Shown here: piece by piece, positions 42,425-51,529 of the stretch
Position numbering within the stretch: the first letter of the stretch is position 1
Layout of the letters: every line of letters begins with the position of its first letter
Position numbers and translations under genes: made by a program
Notes under the pieces: model-generated
Told to the model about the DNA's origin: nothing
The model's input: only the letters and a program-made list of their open reading frames with translations
The model's database searches: none
DNA from: Gaiellasilicea sp037721555
Lineage (GTDB): Bacteria; Actinomycetota; Thermoleophilia; Gaiellales; Gaiellaceae
Assembly (NCBI GenBank): GCA_037721555.1
Contig: JBBJOI010000001.1
Span: forward strand, 248,001 to 312,000
Direction of reading: 5' to 3'
DNA length: 64,000 nucleotides

Positions 42425-42587
42425 GAGCTCATTTCAGAATGACGCTTCGGCGGCGGGGTCCGCTGGGCGGCGCGAGCGCAAGAACGCAGAGAGCCTCGAC
42501 AGCAGCGCTATCGAGGCGACCGGGGATGCCGCGATCGTGCCGCACAGCGTGGCCCGCCGGCTCAAGGCTTCACTTTGAATGAGCTCT
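42421..42587. repeat. intergenic repeat, copy B
   Basis: Outer arms CTAAGAGCTCATT and AATGAGCTCTAAG match at 12 of 13 positions. Inside lies GCAAGAACGCAGAGAG, then a 7-bp stem GCCTCGA...TCGAGGC, then GCCGCGATCGTGCCGCACAGCG and GCCGGCTCAAGG. Flanks align with copy A but the stem sequence differs. Confidence 0.75.
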
Positions 42588-42614
42588 AAGCCTCAGCAAG
42601 CGGGAGCGCGGTGC

Positions 42615-43412
42615 CTACGGCCGGCCGCGGATCGCCCAGGCCGACGCGCTCAAGGTGAACGGCCCGGCAGGATCGCCGAGGCGGCGGCGGCACTCGTCGT
42701 GCAACCTCTCCTGCCCCGCGTCGTTGAGCGAGCTGTAGAACGCACCGACCGGTCCGGCGGCGGTCTGGAGCGGTATCCAGAAGTCGTCGAACCCCTCGTA
42801 CTCCATCGTCACGGGAAGGAGCTCGGTCCGGACGCCTTCCAGACCGGCTCGGTCGGCCAGCCCCTGCAGCTCCTCCCGCGTGCGATATGGCAGCTTGGCG
42901 TCCCCGCTCTGACCGGCTTCGCCCTGCACGGCTGCCGCCGCGGCCCAGAAGATGCCCAGCATCTCCATCTCACCCGCCGCCCACATGCTGAAGGCGACCA
43001 GGCCACCTGTGCGGACGACGCGTCGCATCTCCCCCACGCCAGCAGCGGCATCGCGCATGAAGCTGACGACGAGCTGCGAGAGGGCAGCATCGAACGAACC
43101 GTCCGCGAACGGCAGGCTCTCCGCGGCCCCTACCTGCACGTCAGCCCCAGGGACGCGCGTCCGGCAGACCTCGACGAACACTTCGGCCGGATCGACCGCC
43201 GACAACCCTTCGAGGCCGGCACGAGCGGCGAGAACAGTCGTCAGCGCGCCCGGCCCGCAACCGACATCGAGGACTCGCATTGGGCCGTCGATGCCTGCGA
43301 AATCGGCGAAAGCAGGAGCGAGGCGCGCGGAGTAACGGCCCATGAACCGGTCATACGACTCCCCCGAGACGGCGAAAGGAGGACGACCACCGCCGGTCGG
43401 GGCTGCCTGCAT
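42615..43412 (-). CDS. SAM-dependent class I methyltransferase
   Basis: 265 residues. Motif I VLDVGCGPGALTTVLAAR at about 46-62, an acidic residue in SAVDPAEVFVE, LPFADGSFDAALSQLVVSFM and the VRTGGLVAFSMWA strand follow the Methyltransf_11/25 pattern. The substrate is unknown. TAGGAT lies 6 bases before the ATG. It lies on the minus strand after nth but with its own promoter. Confidence 0.92.
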   Translation of the reverse strand: MQAAPTGGGRPPFAVSGESYDRFMGRYSARLAPAFADFAGIDGPMRVLDVGCGPGALTTVLAARAGLEGLSAVDPAEVFVEVCRTRVPGADVQVGAAESLPFADGSFDAALSQLVVSFMRDAAAGVGEMRRVVRTGGLVAFSMWAAGEMEMLGIFWAAAAAVQGEAGQSGDAKLPYRTREELQGLADRAGLEGVRTELLPVTMEYEGFDDFWIPLQTAAGPVGAFYSSLNDAGQERLHDECRRRLGDPAGPFTLSASAWAIRGRP

Positions 43413-43418
43413 CGGCTT

Positions 43419-43424
43419 ATCCTA
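43419..43424 (-). promoter_or_regulatory. -10 box of the methyltransferase gene, leaderless type
   Basis: TAGGAT 6 bases before the ATG. Confidence 0.5.
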
Positions 43425-43429
43425 GAGCG

Positions 43430-44107
43430 CTAATCGACGACGACACGGCTCGACGGGCAAAGGTCGTTGACGACGCAGAGCTCACACAGCGGCCTCCGCG
43501 CGAGGCAGACGCGCCGTCCGTGCCAGATCAGCAGGTGCGGGAAGCGCCCCCAGTCGGAACGGGACACGAGCTTGATCAGGTCGCGCTCGATTCGCACTGG
43601 ATCCTCCTGCTTGGTGAGGCCGAGCCGTTGCGAGAGGCGGCGGACGTGCGTGTCGACGACGACCCCCTGCGGACTGCCGAGCTCTGCCGCGACCACGTTC
43701 GCGGTCTTCCGCGCGACCCCGGGTAGGCGCAACAGCTCCGGCAGCGTCCGCGGCACCTGTCCGTCGAACTCCTCGAGCAGGACGCGGGCCGTGCCGCGGA
43801 GCGACTTCGCCTTCTGGCGGAAAAACCCGGTCGCGTAGATGTCGCGCTCGAGCTCCTCCTGCGGCACCGCCAGATAGTCCTCCAGCCGTCCGTACTTCTC
43901 GAAGAGGTGTTGGGTGACGCGATTGACGTTCACGTCTGTTGTCTGTGCCGACAACATAACGGAGAAGAGGAGCTCGAGATCGCTCCTGAAACGGAGCGCG
44001 ATCCGGGCGTCGGCGTGCTCCGCCGCGAGCCGCGCGATGATCGGCCGGATCCGGTCTCGTCTGCGCCCGACGCGACGCCGCGCCTCGCCGACGAAGCTAC
44101 GCGCCAC
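43430..44107 (-). CDS. nth: endonuclease III
   Basis: 225 residues. The HhH-GPD core has LLFSVMLSAQTTDVNVN, LPGVARKTANVV with the catalytic Lys, VVVDTHVRRLSQRLGLT with the catalytic Asp, and a 4Fe-4S site CLARRPLCELCVVNDLC near the C-terminus. It removes oxidised pyrimidines. The GTG overlaps the stop of the phosphoesterase gene by 11 bases. It is the last gene of the addB-addA operon. Confidence 0.95.
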   Translation of the reverse strand: MARSFVGEARRRVGRRRDRIRPIIARLAAEHADARIALRFRSDLELLFSVMLSAQTTDVNVNRVTQHLFEKYGRLEDYLAVPQEELERDIYATGFFRQKAKSLRGTARVLLEEFDGQVPRTLPELLRLPGVARKTANVVAAELGSPQGVVVDTHVRRLSQRLGLTKQEDPVRIERDLIKLVSRSDWGRFPHLLIWHGRRVCLARRPLCELCVVNDLCPSSRVVVD

Positions 44108-44813
44108 GCAGCGATTCGAAGTAGGCCGTGACCTCGACGGGATCGGGTGGCTGCTCGAGCCACCCGGCCAACTCATCGGCGGTCGCCCATTGCGTCGCGC
44201 GGATCGCGGTCGCGCCGGCTTCGGCGTCGTATCCGGTCGCACGGTGCTCGACGGCAGGGCCGAGGAGCAGCCAGAAGGCTCCGCGCCTGCCCTCGTATGG
44301 CATGCCGACGCTTCCGGCGTTCACAAGCCGCGTGCCTCCAGCGCGCCGGTCGAACTGGACGTGCGTGTGGCCGCAGACGACGAGGCGCTCGTGGACATCG
44401 TCCAGCACCTCGACGAGGTCCTCCTCCGGTGTGATGCGCGTGACGATCTCCTCGTCCGAGCGCGGTGTGGCGTGGCAGAAGAGGACGCTGCCGAGCCCGT
44501 CGAGCTCGAGTGACAGCGTCAGCGGCCAGTCCCGCAGCAGCGTGAGTCGATCCGGGCCGAGTCGCTCGGCGCACCACGCGGCGCCGTGCTCCTTCTCGGC
44601 GACGAGCACGGCACGGTCTGCGTTTCCCCGGACGAAGCGCACACGATCGCCCAGAGTGACGAGCAGATCCAGGCACTCCGCGGGCATCGGGCCGGAGACC
44701 GCGTCGCCGGCAACGACGATGAGCTCGGCGGCAGCCACATCCGGCTCGGCGAGCACCGCCTCGAGCGCCGGGAGATTCCCGTGCACATCGGCGAGAACCG
44801 CAACGTCCCTCAC
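44097..44813 (-). CDS. calcineurin-like metallophosphoesterase
   Basis: 238 residues. Motifs complete: LADVHGNLPALEAVL, VAGDAVSG, GNADRAV, CHATP and CGHTHVQF. It resembles YfcE/MJ0936-type phosphodiesterases. The GTG overlaps the addA stop (GTGA). Its place between addA and nth suggests a role linked to DNA metabolism, but this is only context. Confidence 0.92.
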   Translation of the reverse strand: MRDVAVLADVHGNLPALEAVLAEPDVAAAELIVVAGDAVSGPMPAECLDLLVTLGDRVRFVRGNADRAVLVAEKEHGAAWCAERLGPDRLTLLRDWPLTLSLELDGLGSVLFCHATPRSDEEIVTRITPEEDLVEVLDDVHERLVVCGHTHVQFDRRAGGTRLVNAGSVGMPYEGRRGAFWLLLGPAVEHRATGYDAEAGATAIRATQWATADELAGWLEQPPDPVEVTAYFESLRGA

Positions 44814-47800
44814 CGCTGGAGCCCCGGGCCTGCGCAGACGACGCCGAGCACTGGGCACCCCGCGCAGATGAACTCACTCGGTGTCGGCCTGAACTCTCCC
44901 GCACGGATGCGGGCGATCGCCTCCGACAGCTCGGCCTCGAGGGCCGGCAGCTCCGTGCGCAGGAACGTCCGGGAGCTGACCGCATCGTCACGCTCGAGAA
45001 ACTGGTAGACGACCTCGACCTCCTCTGCGCCGGCGCGGAAGAGAGCAAGGGCGTAGACGAGCCGCTGGAGCCGGTAGTCGGCCTCGACGATCTCGCCCGC
45101 CGATCCTTCCGCGAGCGAGTTGGTCTTGTAGTCGAGGACGAGCGCGCGGTCACCCGCGCGGTGCAGGACGTCCAGGCGACCGTGAAGCAGAACGCCGTCG
45201 TGCTCGAAGGCGAACGGACGCTCGGGCTGCACGCCCGCCAGCTCGCCTACCCGGCGGGCGAGATCGGAGCCGCAGTAGGTCTCGACGAAGCCGGCGATCC
45301 GCGCCAGCTCCTCGTCGGTGACGGCCGGATACCAGGCTCGCACCTGCTCGACGTCGGGCGGCACCGCCGCCGCGAAGTCGACGAGCTCGAGCAACCGGTG
45401 GACCGCGTCGCCGATCTCCGTCGCGGCCATCCCGGCGGCGCCGAGCACCATCCCTCCGGCGTCGGCAGGCTGCATGCCTGCGACGCGCTCGGCGTAGTAG
45501 CGGTACGAGCAGCGCTCGAAGAGCGCCAGCGCGCTGTAGGACAGCCTGCGCACGTCGTGCAGCGGTGCCTCGGGGAGCGGCGCGATCGGCACGAGCGCGG
45601 GGGCAGGCGCAGGCAGTAGCGGCAGCTGGTCGCTGTCGAACAGCGCCAACTGACCCTCTTCCTGCGGCACTGCCGCGATCTCCAATCCAGCGGGCTCCGG
45701 CTCGCCGCGGTCGAGCCGGACGAGCACCCTCGCCCCGTCGCGCTCGAGCTCGACTGGAACTCCGCCGGAGGCGGCTAGCTCGGCCGCGCAATCGAGCCGC
45801 CCGAGTACCCAGCCGATAGGCGTCTTCTCGTCGATCGAGGGGCCGGCGGGCGCGAGGTCGATCGAGCCCGAGACGATCAACCGGTCGATCGCCCGGGTCA
45901 TTGCCACGTAGTAGAGGCGCAGCCGCTCTGCCTCTTCCTCCAGCTTCCGCGCCTCCGTCACGTCGGCGTACTCGAAGGCCGCGTGCCGCTTGCCGGTGAT
46001 CGGGTCGGCGACACGGAAGCCGAAGCGTCCATCCGCCAGACAGAGGATCTCGTCCGCGGAGGGGACGGCGCGATCACGGCCGGCGTCGGCCACCACGACG
46101 ACCTTGAACTCGAGACCCTTCGCGCCGTGGATCGTCAGCAGCCGGACGGCGTCGGCACCCTCCTCCTCGGCGACCGCGTCCCGCTCGACCGCGCCGACGG
46201 CGTCCTGCTCGGCGACGAAGCGCACGAAGCCCTCCACGTCGGGACCCCGCAGCTCCTCGTAGGAGCGCGCGAGGCGGGCGAGCTTGCGCAGGTTCGCGTA
46301 CCGGCGGCGTCCGTCAGGGTGGGCGAGGACGGCGAGGTCGTAGTCGTGGTCGGCTACGACGCGCTCGCACAGCCGCTCGAGCGACAGCCGCGCGGAGGCC
46401 TCCACCAGCCTGTCGTAGCGCTGGCGAAAGGCTCGCAGCAGGCGCTCGTCCTCGTTCGTCAGGTCAGTTGGGACGCTCCGCTCGAGGCCGGTGAAGATCG
46501 GCCGGCGGCCGGCCGCGCGGCGGAGGAGCAGGAGCGCGTCGTTCGAGACTCCGACGAAGGGCGAGGCGAGCACGCTCACGAGCGCCTCGTCGTCGTAGCG
46601 GTTGTGGAGTAGGCGCAGGTAGGAGAGCAGGTCGACAACCTGCTGCTGGCCGAAGTATCCGCGGCCGGTGGCGCGATAGGTCGGCAGCCCAAGAGCGCGC
46701 AACTCCTCCTCGTACCACTCGGCATCGGTGCCTGCGGCGAACAGCAGGACGATCTCGCCGGCCGTCGCCGCGCCTGTGTCGACGAGCTCACGGACGCGCC
46801 GCGCGACGTGCCGTGCCTCGGCGCGCCGCCAGTGCAGGCCGCTGCCAGCGAACGCAGACTTGTCCGTGACGAGCAGCTCGACGGGGATCCCGAAGACGGG
46901 GTCGGGAAACTCCCCAGAGGCGGCGAGGGGCTGAAAGTCGTCGCCGAACGCGGTCGCGAACAGGTGGTTGACGACCCGTAGCACCTCTGGTCGCGAGCGG
47001 TAGTTGCGGGTCAACGGCAGCAGGGTCTCCGCCGCCCCGCGGCGTTCCCGGAAGACCTCGACGTCGGCGTGCCGGAAGCCGTAGATCGACTGGAACTCGT
47101 CGCCGACGAAGAACCGCTCGGTGTCCGGGGCGCTGAGGAGGTCGACGAGCTCGCACTGGAGCCGGTTCGTGTCCTGGAACTCGTCCACCATGGTTGCGCG
47201 GAAGCGGAGTTGCTCCCGCTCCCGCAGCGCCCGGTCGTCACGAAGTAGGTCGCGGGCGCGCAGCTGCAAGTCCTCGAAGTCGAGCGCGGACTCGCGATTC
47301 TTCGCCGCTGCGTACGCGTCGCCGAAACGGTGGAGCAGCTCCTGGAGGAGCGTGCGGTCGCGCAGCGCCAGCTCGTCGAGCGCCGCCTGCTCCACCGCCT
47401 TCCGCGCCTCCTCGTATCCGGCCGCGCGCTCGCCGCGGGCGCGCAAGCCACGGAGGTCGAGCAGGCGCTCGGGCAGCTGTGCCTCGTCCGCGAGCGCGAG
47501 CGCCTGGGTGGCCGCCGCTCGCGCCGCCTCGGTCGTCCCCGCGTCGGCCACGAGGGCTTGCGCCGCCTCGACGAGCTCCGCGAGCCTCGACTCGATTCCG
47601 CGGCGCACGCCCAGCTCGAGCTGGAGCTCGCGGCCCGCTGAGCGGAGCGTCTCGTAGACGCTCGTCAGCATCCGGCGCAGGCCGGCAGCGCCGTAGGTCG
47701 CGAGTAGCTGCAGCCGCTCCGGCTGCTCGGTCGCGCAGAACTCCGTCAGGGCGAGCTCGAACGCCTCACCTCGGATCACGCGGCCCTGGCTGTCGTCGAG

Positions 47801-48169
47801 GACGCGAAAGCGCGGGTCGAGGCCCGCGGCGAACGGGTGTGCCTTCAGGAGCCGCAGGCAAAAGCCGTGGATCGTCGAGATCCAGGCACCGTCGAGCCCC
47901 CGCGCGAGATCGTGCCGCCCGAGCTCGTCCAGCCTCGAACGGATCCGGCCGCCGAGCTCGGCGGCGGCGCGGTCGGTGTAAGTGATCACGAGCAGCGACT
48001 CGAGATCGAGCCCGCGCTCGCAGACGGCCTCGATGAACCGCTCCACGAGCACCGTCGTCTTGCCGGTTCCCGCGCCGGCCGAGACGAAGACCTCACCACG
48101 CGCGTCGATGGCCGCGACCTGCTGCTCGTTCGGCGCCCGGCGCTCGCTCTTCTCCACGACGGCGCTCAT
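44810..48169 (-). CDS. AddA-like ATP-dependent helicase-nuclease
   Basis: 1119 residues. UvrD-type motor: Walker A SAGAGTGKTT, VDEFQDTN, LTRNYRSRPEVL, TIHGAKGLEFKVV and LYYVAMTRA. The C-terminal RecB-like nuclease has LVLDYKTNSL. A Cys before it (FERCSYRYY) and CAGCPVLGVVC at the end give a four-Cys set that could hold an iron-sulfur cluster, as known for AddB-type nuclease domains. It resects double-strand breaks with its partner. ATG overlaps the addB stop (ATGA). Confidence 0.94.
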   Translation of the reverse strand: MSAVVEKSERRAPNEQQVAAIDARGEVFVSAGAGTGKTTVLVERFIEAVCERGLDLESLLVITYTDRAAAELGGRIRSRLDELGRHDLARGLDGAWISTIHGFCLRLLKAHPFAAGLDPRFRVLDDSQGRVIRGEAFELALTEFCATEQPERLQLLATYGAAGLRRMLTSVYETLRSAGRELQLELGVRRGIESRLAELVEAAQALVADAGTTEAARAAATQALALADEAQLPERLLDLRGLRARGERAAGYEEARKAVEQAALDELALRDRTLLQELLHRFGDAYAAAKNRESALDFEDLQLRARDLLRDDRALREREQLRFRATMVDEFQDTNRLQCELVDLLSAPDTERFFVGDEFQSIYGFRHADVEVFRERRGAAETLLPLTRNYRSRPEVLRVVNHLFATAFGDDFQPLAASGEFPDPVFGIPVELLVTDKSAFAGSGLHWRRAEARHVARRVRELVDTGAATAGEIVLLFAAGTDAEWYEEELRALGLPTYRATGRGYFGQQQVVDLLSYLRLLHNRYDDEALVSVLASPFVGVSNDALLLLRRAAGRRPIFTGLERSVPTDLTNEDERLLRAFRQRYDRLVEASARLSLERLCERVVADHDYDLAVLAHPDGRRRYANLRKLARLARSYEELRGPDVEGFVRFVAEQDAVGAVERDAVAEEEGADAVRLLTIHGAKGLEFKVVVVADAGRDRAVPSADEILCLADGRFGFRVADPITGKRHAAFEYADVTEARKLEEEAERLRLYYVAMTRAIDRLIVSGSIDLAPAGPSIDEKTPIGWVLGRLDCAAELAASGGVPVELERDGARVLVRLDRGEPEPAGLEIAAVPQEEGQLALFDSDQLPLLPAPAPALVPIAPLPEAPLHDVRRLSYSALALFERCSYRYYAERVAGMQPADAGGMVLGAAGMAATEIGDAVHRLLELVDFAAAVPPDVEQVRAWYPAVTDEELARIAGFVETYCGSDLARRVGELAGVQPERPFAFEHDGVLLHGRLDVLHRAGDRALVLDYKTNSLAEGSAGEIVEADYRLQRLVYALALFRAGAEEVEVVYQFLERDDAVSSRTFLRTELPALEAELSEAIARIRAGEFRPTPSEFICAGCPVLGVVCAGPGLQR

Positions 48170-51099
48170 GCTCTGCGGATCCGGCACATGCGCCAGAGGT
48201 CACACCAGGCGGGACAGTCGCCCCCCTTTGGATCGTGACGAACATCGCCGGCCCTGATTCGCTGGGCGAAACCACGGGCCAGCTCCTGCGCACCCTCGAC
48301 TCGGCTCCAGAACTCGTCCTCGCCGAGGTAGTCGTTCTTCGCGAAGCCGGGAATCCCGTCGTCCTTCGCCTCGAGCCGCAGCAATCCCCTTGGTCGCCGC
48401 TCGCCCGCGAGCGGCCGGTACAGGCCGCCCAGCGGCTCGATCCCGACGAGGTCGCGGAGGACGAGCATGTACAGCGGGATCTGGAGGCGGAGCTCCTTCT
48501 CGATCTCGACGGCTGAGTGACCCGTGCGGCCGGACTTGTAGTCCTGGACGATCCCGCGGGCGCTCGCCGGGTCGATGTCGATGCGATCGATCTTGCCCGA
48601 GAGGGTGACCCCGTCACCCAGGTCGAGGCCGCGTTGAAGCTCGGGCGCGGAACGCTCCGAGCCGAACGACACCTCGAACCGGCGGGGTGCGAGGGGCAGC
48701 CCCGAGGCTGCCTCGTCGCGGACGAACTGCTCGAGATCGCGCCGCAGGCTTTGCTCGAGCTCGCGCCGCTCGAGCTCGGTCATCTCCATCTTCACGCCTG
48801 CGAGCGCGCCCTCCAGGCATTCCCGCAGGAAGGCAAGGGCGTCGTCGAGGCGTGATTCCTCGACCCGGTCGCTGCCGATCGCCCGGGGCAGACCGACGAA
48901 GAAGCGGTTCAGCGCCGTGTGTGCGACAGACCCGCGCATCATCGCGTCGACGCGTCGGTCGATCTGCTTCGGATCGATCAGCCGGTCGAAGAACCATGCC
49001 GAGGAGCAGTCCGCGAAGCGCTCAAGCTCGGTGACGTTGAAGGTGCCGCGTGCCGCAAGCTCCGCGAGCACGCGCGGATGACGGAGCACCGTGTCGCGCC
49101 GAAAGGCAGCCAGGGCGCGGTCGAGACGCCGCCTCCAACCATTGGCTGCGGCGAGCGCGTCGGCCTCGTCCGGGTCCGTCGCGGCCAGGTGTGCGAGCGC
49201 TCGCAGGCGCTCGCGCTCGCTCGGTGCGTGCTCCAGGGCCCACGTCAGCTGGGACAGCGGCCTGCGCCTCGTCCAGCGGCGAACGTCGTCCGGTTCGAAG
49301 AGCGCCTGAACCTCGTGCCAGAACGGACTCGCCTCGCGCGGGCTCCCTTCATCCGTCGCCGCCTCGCGCACGAGGTAGAGCCGTCGGGTCGCCCGCGTGC
49401 ACGCGGTGTAGAAGAGGTATCGGTCACGGGCAACGGTGTCCGGGCGCGCGAGCCGTGCTCCCGCGCACCGCTCGAGCTCGGCGCGGGTCTCGTCGTCGAG
49501 GAACGGCGACGCAAGTCCTCGCCGGGGCAGGCTTCCGCCCTCCAGTCCGAGGACGAAGACCGCGTCGAACCGGCGTGTCCGGGCACGGGAGAGGTCGAGG
49601 ACCGCGACGCGGCCGCTCTCTCCGGAGCGCGCGAGCCGTACCTCCGTGCGCTCGAGCGCAGTCACGACGTCGTCCGCCGACAGCTCCCCGCCTGCGTCGA
49701 CCCAGCCCTCGAGCTCGTCCAGTACCCGCGTGAGAGCATCATGCGCTCGCAGATCCGGCAGGGTCGTCACGCCGACCGGAGGGGACGTGAGCCCGTGCGC
49801 CGCCCGCAGCATCCCGGCGGCGACCGAGCGGATGCCCGAGAGCCCGTTGCCTCCGGTCCGGAGCGTCTCGAGCACCGGGATCGGCTGGCCGTCACGCATC
49901 CGCACCGTCTCCTCCTCGACCGTCGAGCCGGTGGCGACGCCTCGGCCTCGCAAGCGGCCCTCCAGGAAGTCCACGTTGGTGCGGGCGAAGCCCGAGAAGG
50001 GCGAGCGGAGGTAGGCGTAGAGGTCGCGCCGCCCGCCTTCCTGCCATGCGAACCGCAACAGGGCCAGCAGGGCCTGCCCGTACGCCGTCTGCCCCAGCCG
50101 GGCGCGCCCCTCGATTGCGAACGGCACGCCCACCGTGGAGAGCACCGTGTCGACCGGCGCGCGCCAGCGCTCGAGCGACGGGACGACGACAGCGATTGCC
50201 TCCAGCGACATTCCCCCGTCCGCAAGCTGCCGGATCTCCTCCGCGACGAGCTCGAGGACGCCTCGGCTCCCGGCACCCTCGAAGAAACGGATCGCGCCTT
50301 CGAGCTCAGGCCCGAGCGAGGGCTCATCGGCGAACAGGAACCGCTCGAGGTGGGCAAGCGCCTGTTGCCCCTCGTCGAACGGAAGCGCGGGCAGCTCTTC
50401 GATCCGCCCGTGCGCGAGCGCTCCCAGGTCCTCGACAGTCCGCCGCAGCGACTCGAACGCTGCGCGGCCGGGCTCGTACGGCAGCGAAACGGTGACCTCT
50501 GCGCGGCCGGAGAGCGCGTCGAGCAGCCCCCACTCTGCTCCCGTCAGATCCTCGAATCCGTACGCGAAGACCGGGCGCCCAGTCCAGGCCGAGAGCTCGG
50601 AGCGCAGCCGCTCGACCCCGTGCCGGCGGAGCAGGTCGCGATCCCAGTACCCCAGGCGCTCGAGCTCGTCCCGGTAGGAGGAGTAGAGGCGTCCGAGATC
50701 TCCCTCGAGCTGCTCCGGCTCGAGCAGGCCGGACTCCAGCTCGCCGAGAGTGGACAGGAGCGAGTCGGCGAAGCCACCGAACCTCGCCGACCTGCCGAGG
50801 CCGTTCAGCGTCGTGCGCGCGAGGGCGCGGCGGACGACGAGCGCGCGCTGCGTGTCGCCCACGACCGGCCGGGCCCCGCCCCCCGCGAGCGCCAGCTCCC
50901 TGAAGACGTCGTCAAAGGTGCCGATCGAGCCTGAGAGCAGCGCACCGGCCCGTCGCAGGAGATCCCGCTCGACCCGCTCGACGTCCGCCGCGTTCGGCAC
51001 GATCAGGACTGGATCGCACTCGATCTGCTCCAGGTAGCCCTCGAGAAGACGTGCGATCTTGCCGGCCTTGGCCGGACCGAGGACGAGCGCGAGACCCAT
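48166..51099 (-). CDS. AddB-like PD-(D/E)xK nuclease subunit
   Basis: 977 residues. The N-terminus LVLGPAKAGKIARLL is a Walker A loop with Ile in the place of Ser/Thr, so the motor may be inactive. The C-terminal nuclease has GIVQDYKSGRTGHS. Cys in FADCSSAWF plus CPAWCDLWRMC fit the AddB iron-sulfur staple. It forms the recombination complex with the next gene. TAGGAT lies 6 bases before the ATG. Confidence 0.9.
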   Translation of the reverse strand: MGLALVLGPAKAGKIARLLEGYLEQIECDPVLIVPNAADVERVERDLLRRAGALLSGSIGTFDDVFRELALAGGGARPVVGDTQRALVVRRALARTTLNGLGRSARFGGFADSLLSTLGELESGLLEPEQLEGDLGRLYSSYRDELERLGYWDRDLLRRHGVERLRSELSAWTGRPVFAYGFEDLTGAEWGLLDALSGRAEVTVSLPYEPGRAAFESLRRTVEDLGALAHGRIEELPALPFDEGQQALAHLERFLFADEPSLGPELEGAIRFFEGAGSRGVLELVAEEIRQLADGGMSLEAIAVVVPSLERWRAPVDTVLSTVGVPFAIEGRARLGQTAYGQALLALLRFAWQEGGRRDLYAYLRSPFSGFARTNVDFLEGRLRGRGVATGSTVEEETVRMRDGQPIPVLETLRTGGNGLSGIRSVAAGMLRAAHGLTSPPVGVTTLPDLRAHDALTRVLDELEGWVDAGGELSADDVVTALERTEVRLARSGESGRVAVLDLSRARTRRFDAVFVLGLEGGSLPRRGLASPFLDDETRAELERCAGARLARPDTVARDRYLFYTACTRATRRLYLVREAATDEGSPREASPFWHEVQALFEPDDVRRWTRRRPLSQLTWALEHAPSERERLRALAHLAATDPDEADALAAANGWRRRLDRALAAFRRDTVLRHPRVLAELAARGTFNVTELERFADCSSAWFFDRLIDPKQIDRRVDAMMRGSVAHTALNRFFVGLPRAIGSDRVEESRLDDALAFLRECLEGALAGVKMEMTELERRELEQSLRRDLEQFVRDEAASGLPLAPRRFEVSFGSERSAPELQRGLDLGDGVTLSGKIDRIDIDPASARGIVQDYKSGRTGHSAVEIEKELRLQIPLYMLVLRDLVGIEPLGGLYRPLAGERRPRGLLRLEAKDDGIPGFAKNDYLGEDEFWSRVEGAQELARGFAQRIRAGDVRHDPKGGDCPAWCDLWRMCRIRRA

Positions 51100-51105
51100 C
51101 GGCTC

Positions 51106-51111
51106 ATCCTA
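51106..51111 (-). promoter_or_regulatory. -10 box of the addB-addA operon, leaderless type
   Basis: TAGGAT 6 bases before the ATG of addB. Confidence 0.5.
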
Positions 51112-51273
51112 GTCAGGGCCTCTGACGGCTCCGGGCGCGCCGGGAGCCCCCGTACGGAAAGAGCGGAGATCGCTGCGGGCGGGCCTGTCCCTGCCCGTCC
51201 GACCCGACTAGATGCTTGACCGGAACTTCACGCGGGCCGGATGACGGCTGCGCGCCAATCTCCGATCAAGCGT

Positions 51274-51471
51274 CTAGGCCGATGCGGACTTGGGGCGCCG
51301 GCCGCGGCGTGCCACCTGGCGACCGCCCAGGTTCTCTGCCTCGCCGTCGGTCATGTCGAGCTCACGAACGCCCTTGCGGGCGTCGTGAAACGTGATCCGG
51401 ACGGTAGCGCCCTTTCCCTCTGCGATTTCCTCGCCCGAAACATCCGACACGAGCACGGTCTTACGAGCCAC
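51274..51471 (-). CDS. small Lsr2-like basic protein
   Basis: 65 residues from GTG, with GAGAGGAG about 5 bases upstream. It reads TVLVSDVSGEEIAEGKGATVRITFHDARKGVRELDMTD and ends RRGRRPK, an AT-hook-like basic tail. The first half resembles the dimerisation domain of Lsr2 and a widespread short actinobacterial family. A nucleoid or DNA-binding role is plausible but not shown. The rest of the gap before addB (about 170 bases) has only weak dyads. Confidence 0.65.
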   Translation of the reverse strand: MARKTVLVSDVSGEEIAEGKGATVRITFHDARKGVRELDMTDGEAENLGGRQVARRGRRPKSASA

Positions 51472-51529
51472 GAGCACTCCTCTCATTGCGGAATCGACTC
51501 TACGACCATACAGCGAATCACACGGACAA

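Noticed and set aside
48919..50934. Open frame of 671 codons on the plus strand
   Set aside because: It is opposite addB, whose frame has clear nuclease motifs; the Arg/Pro-rich product is a GC-bias shadow.
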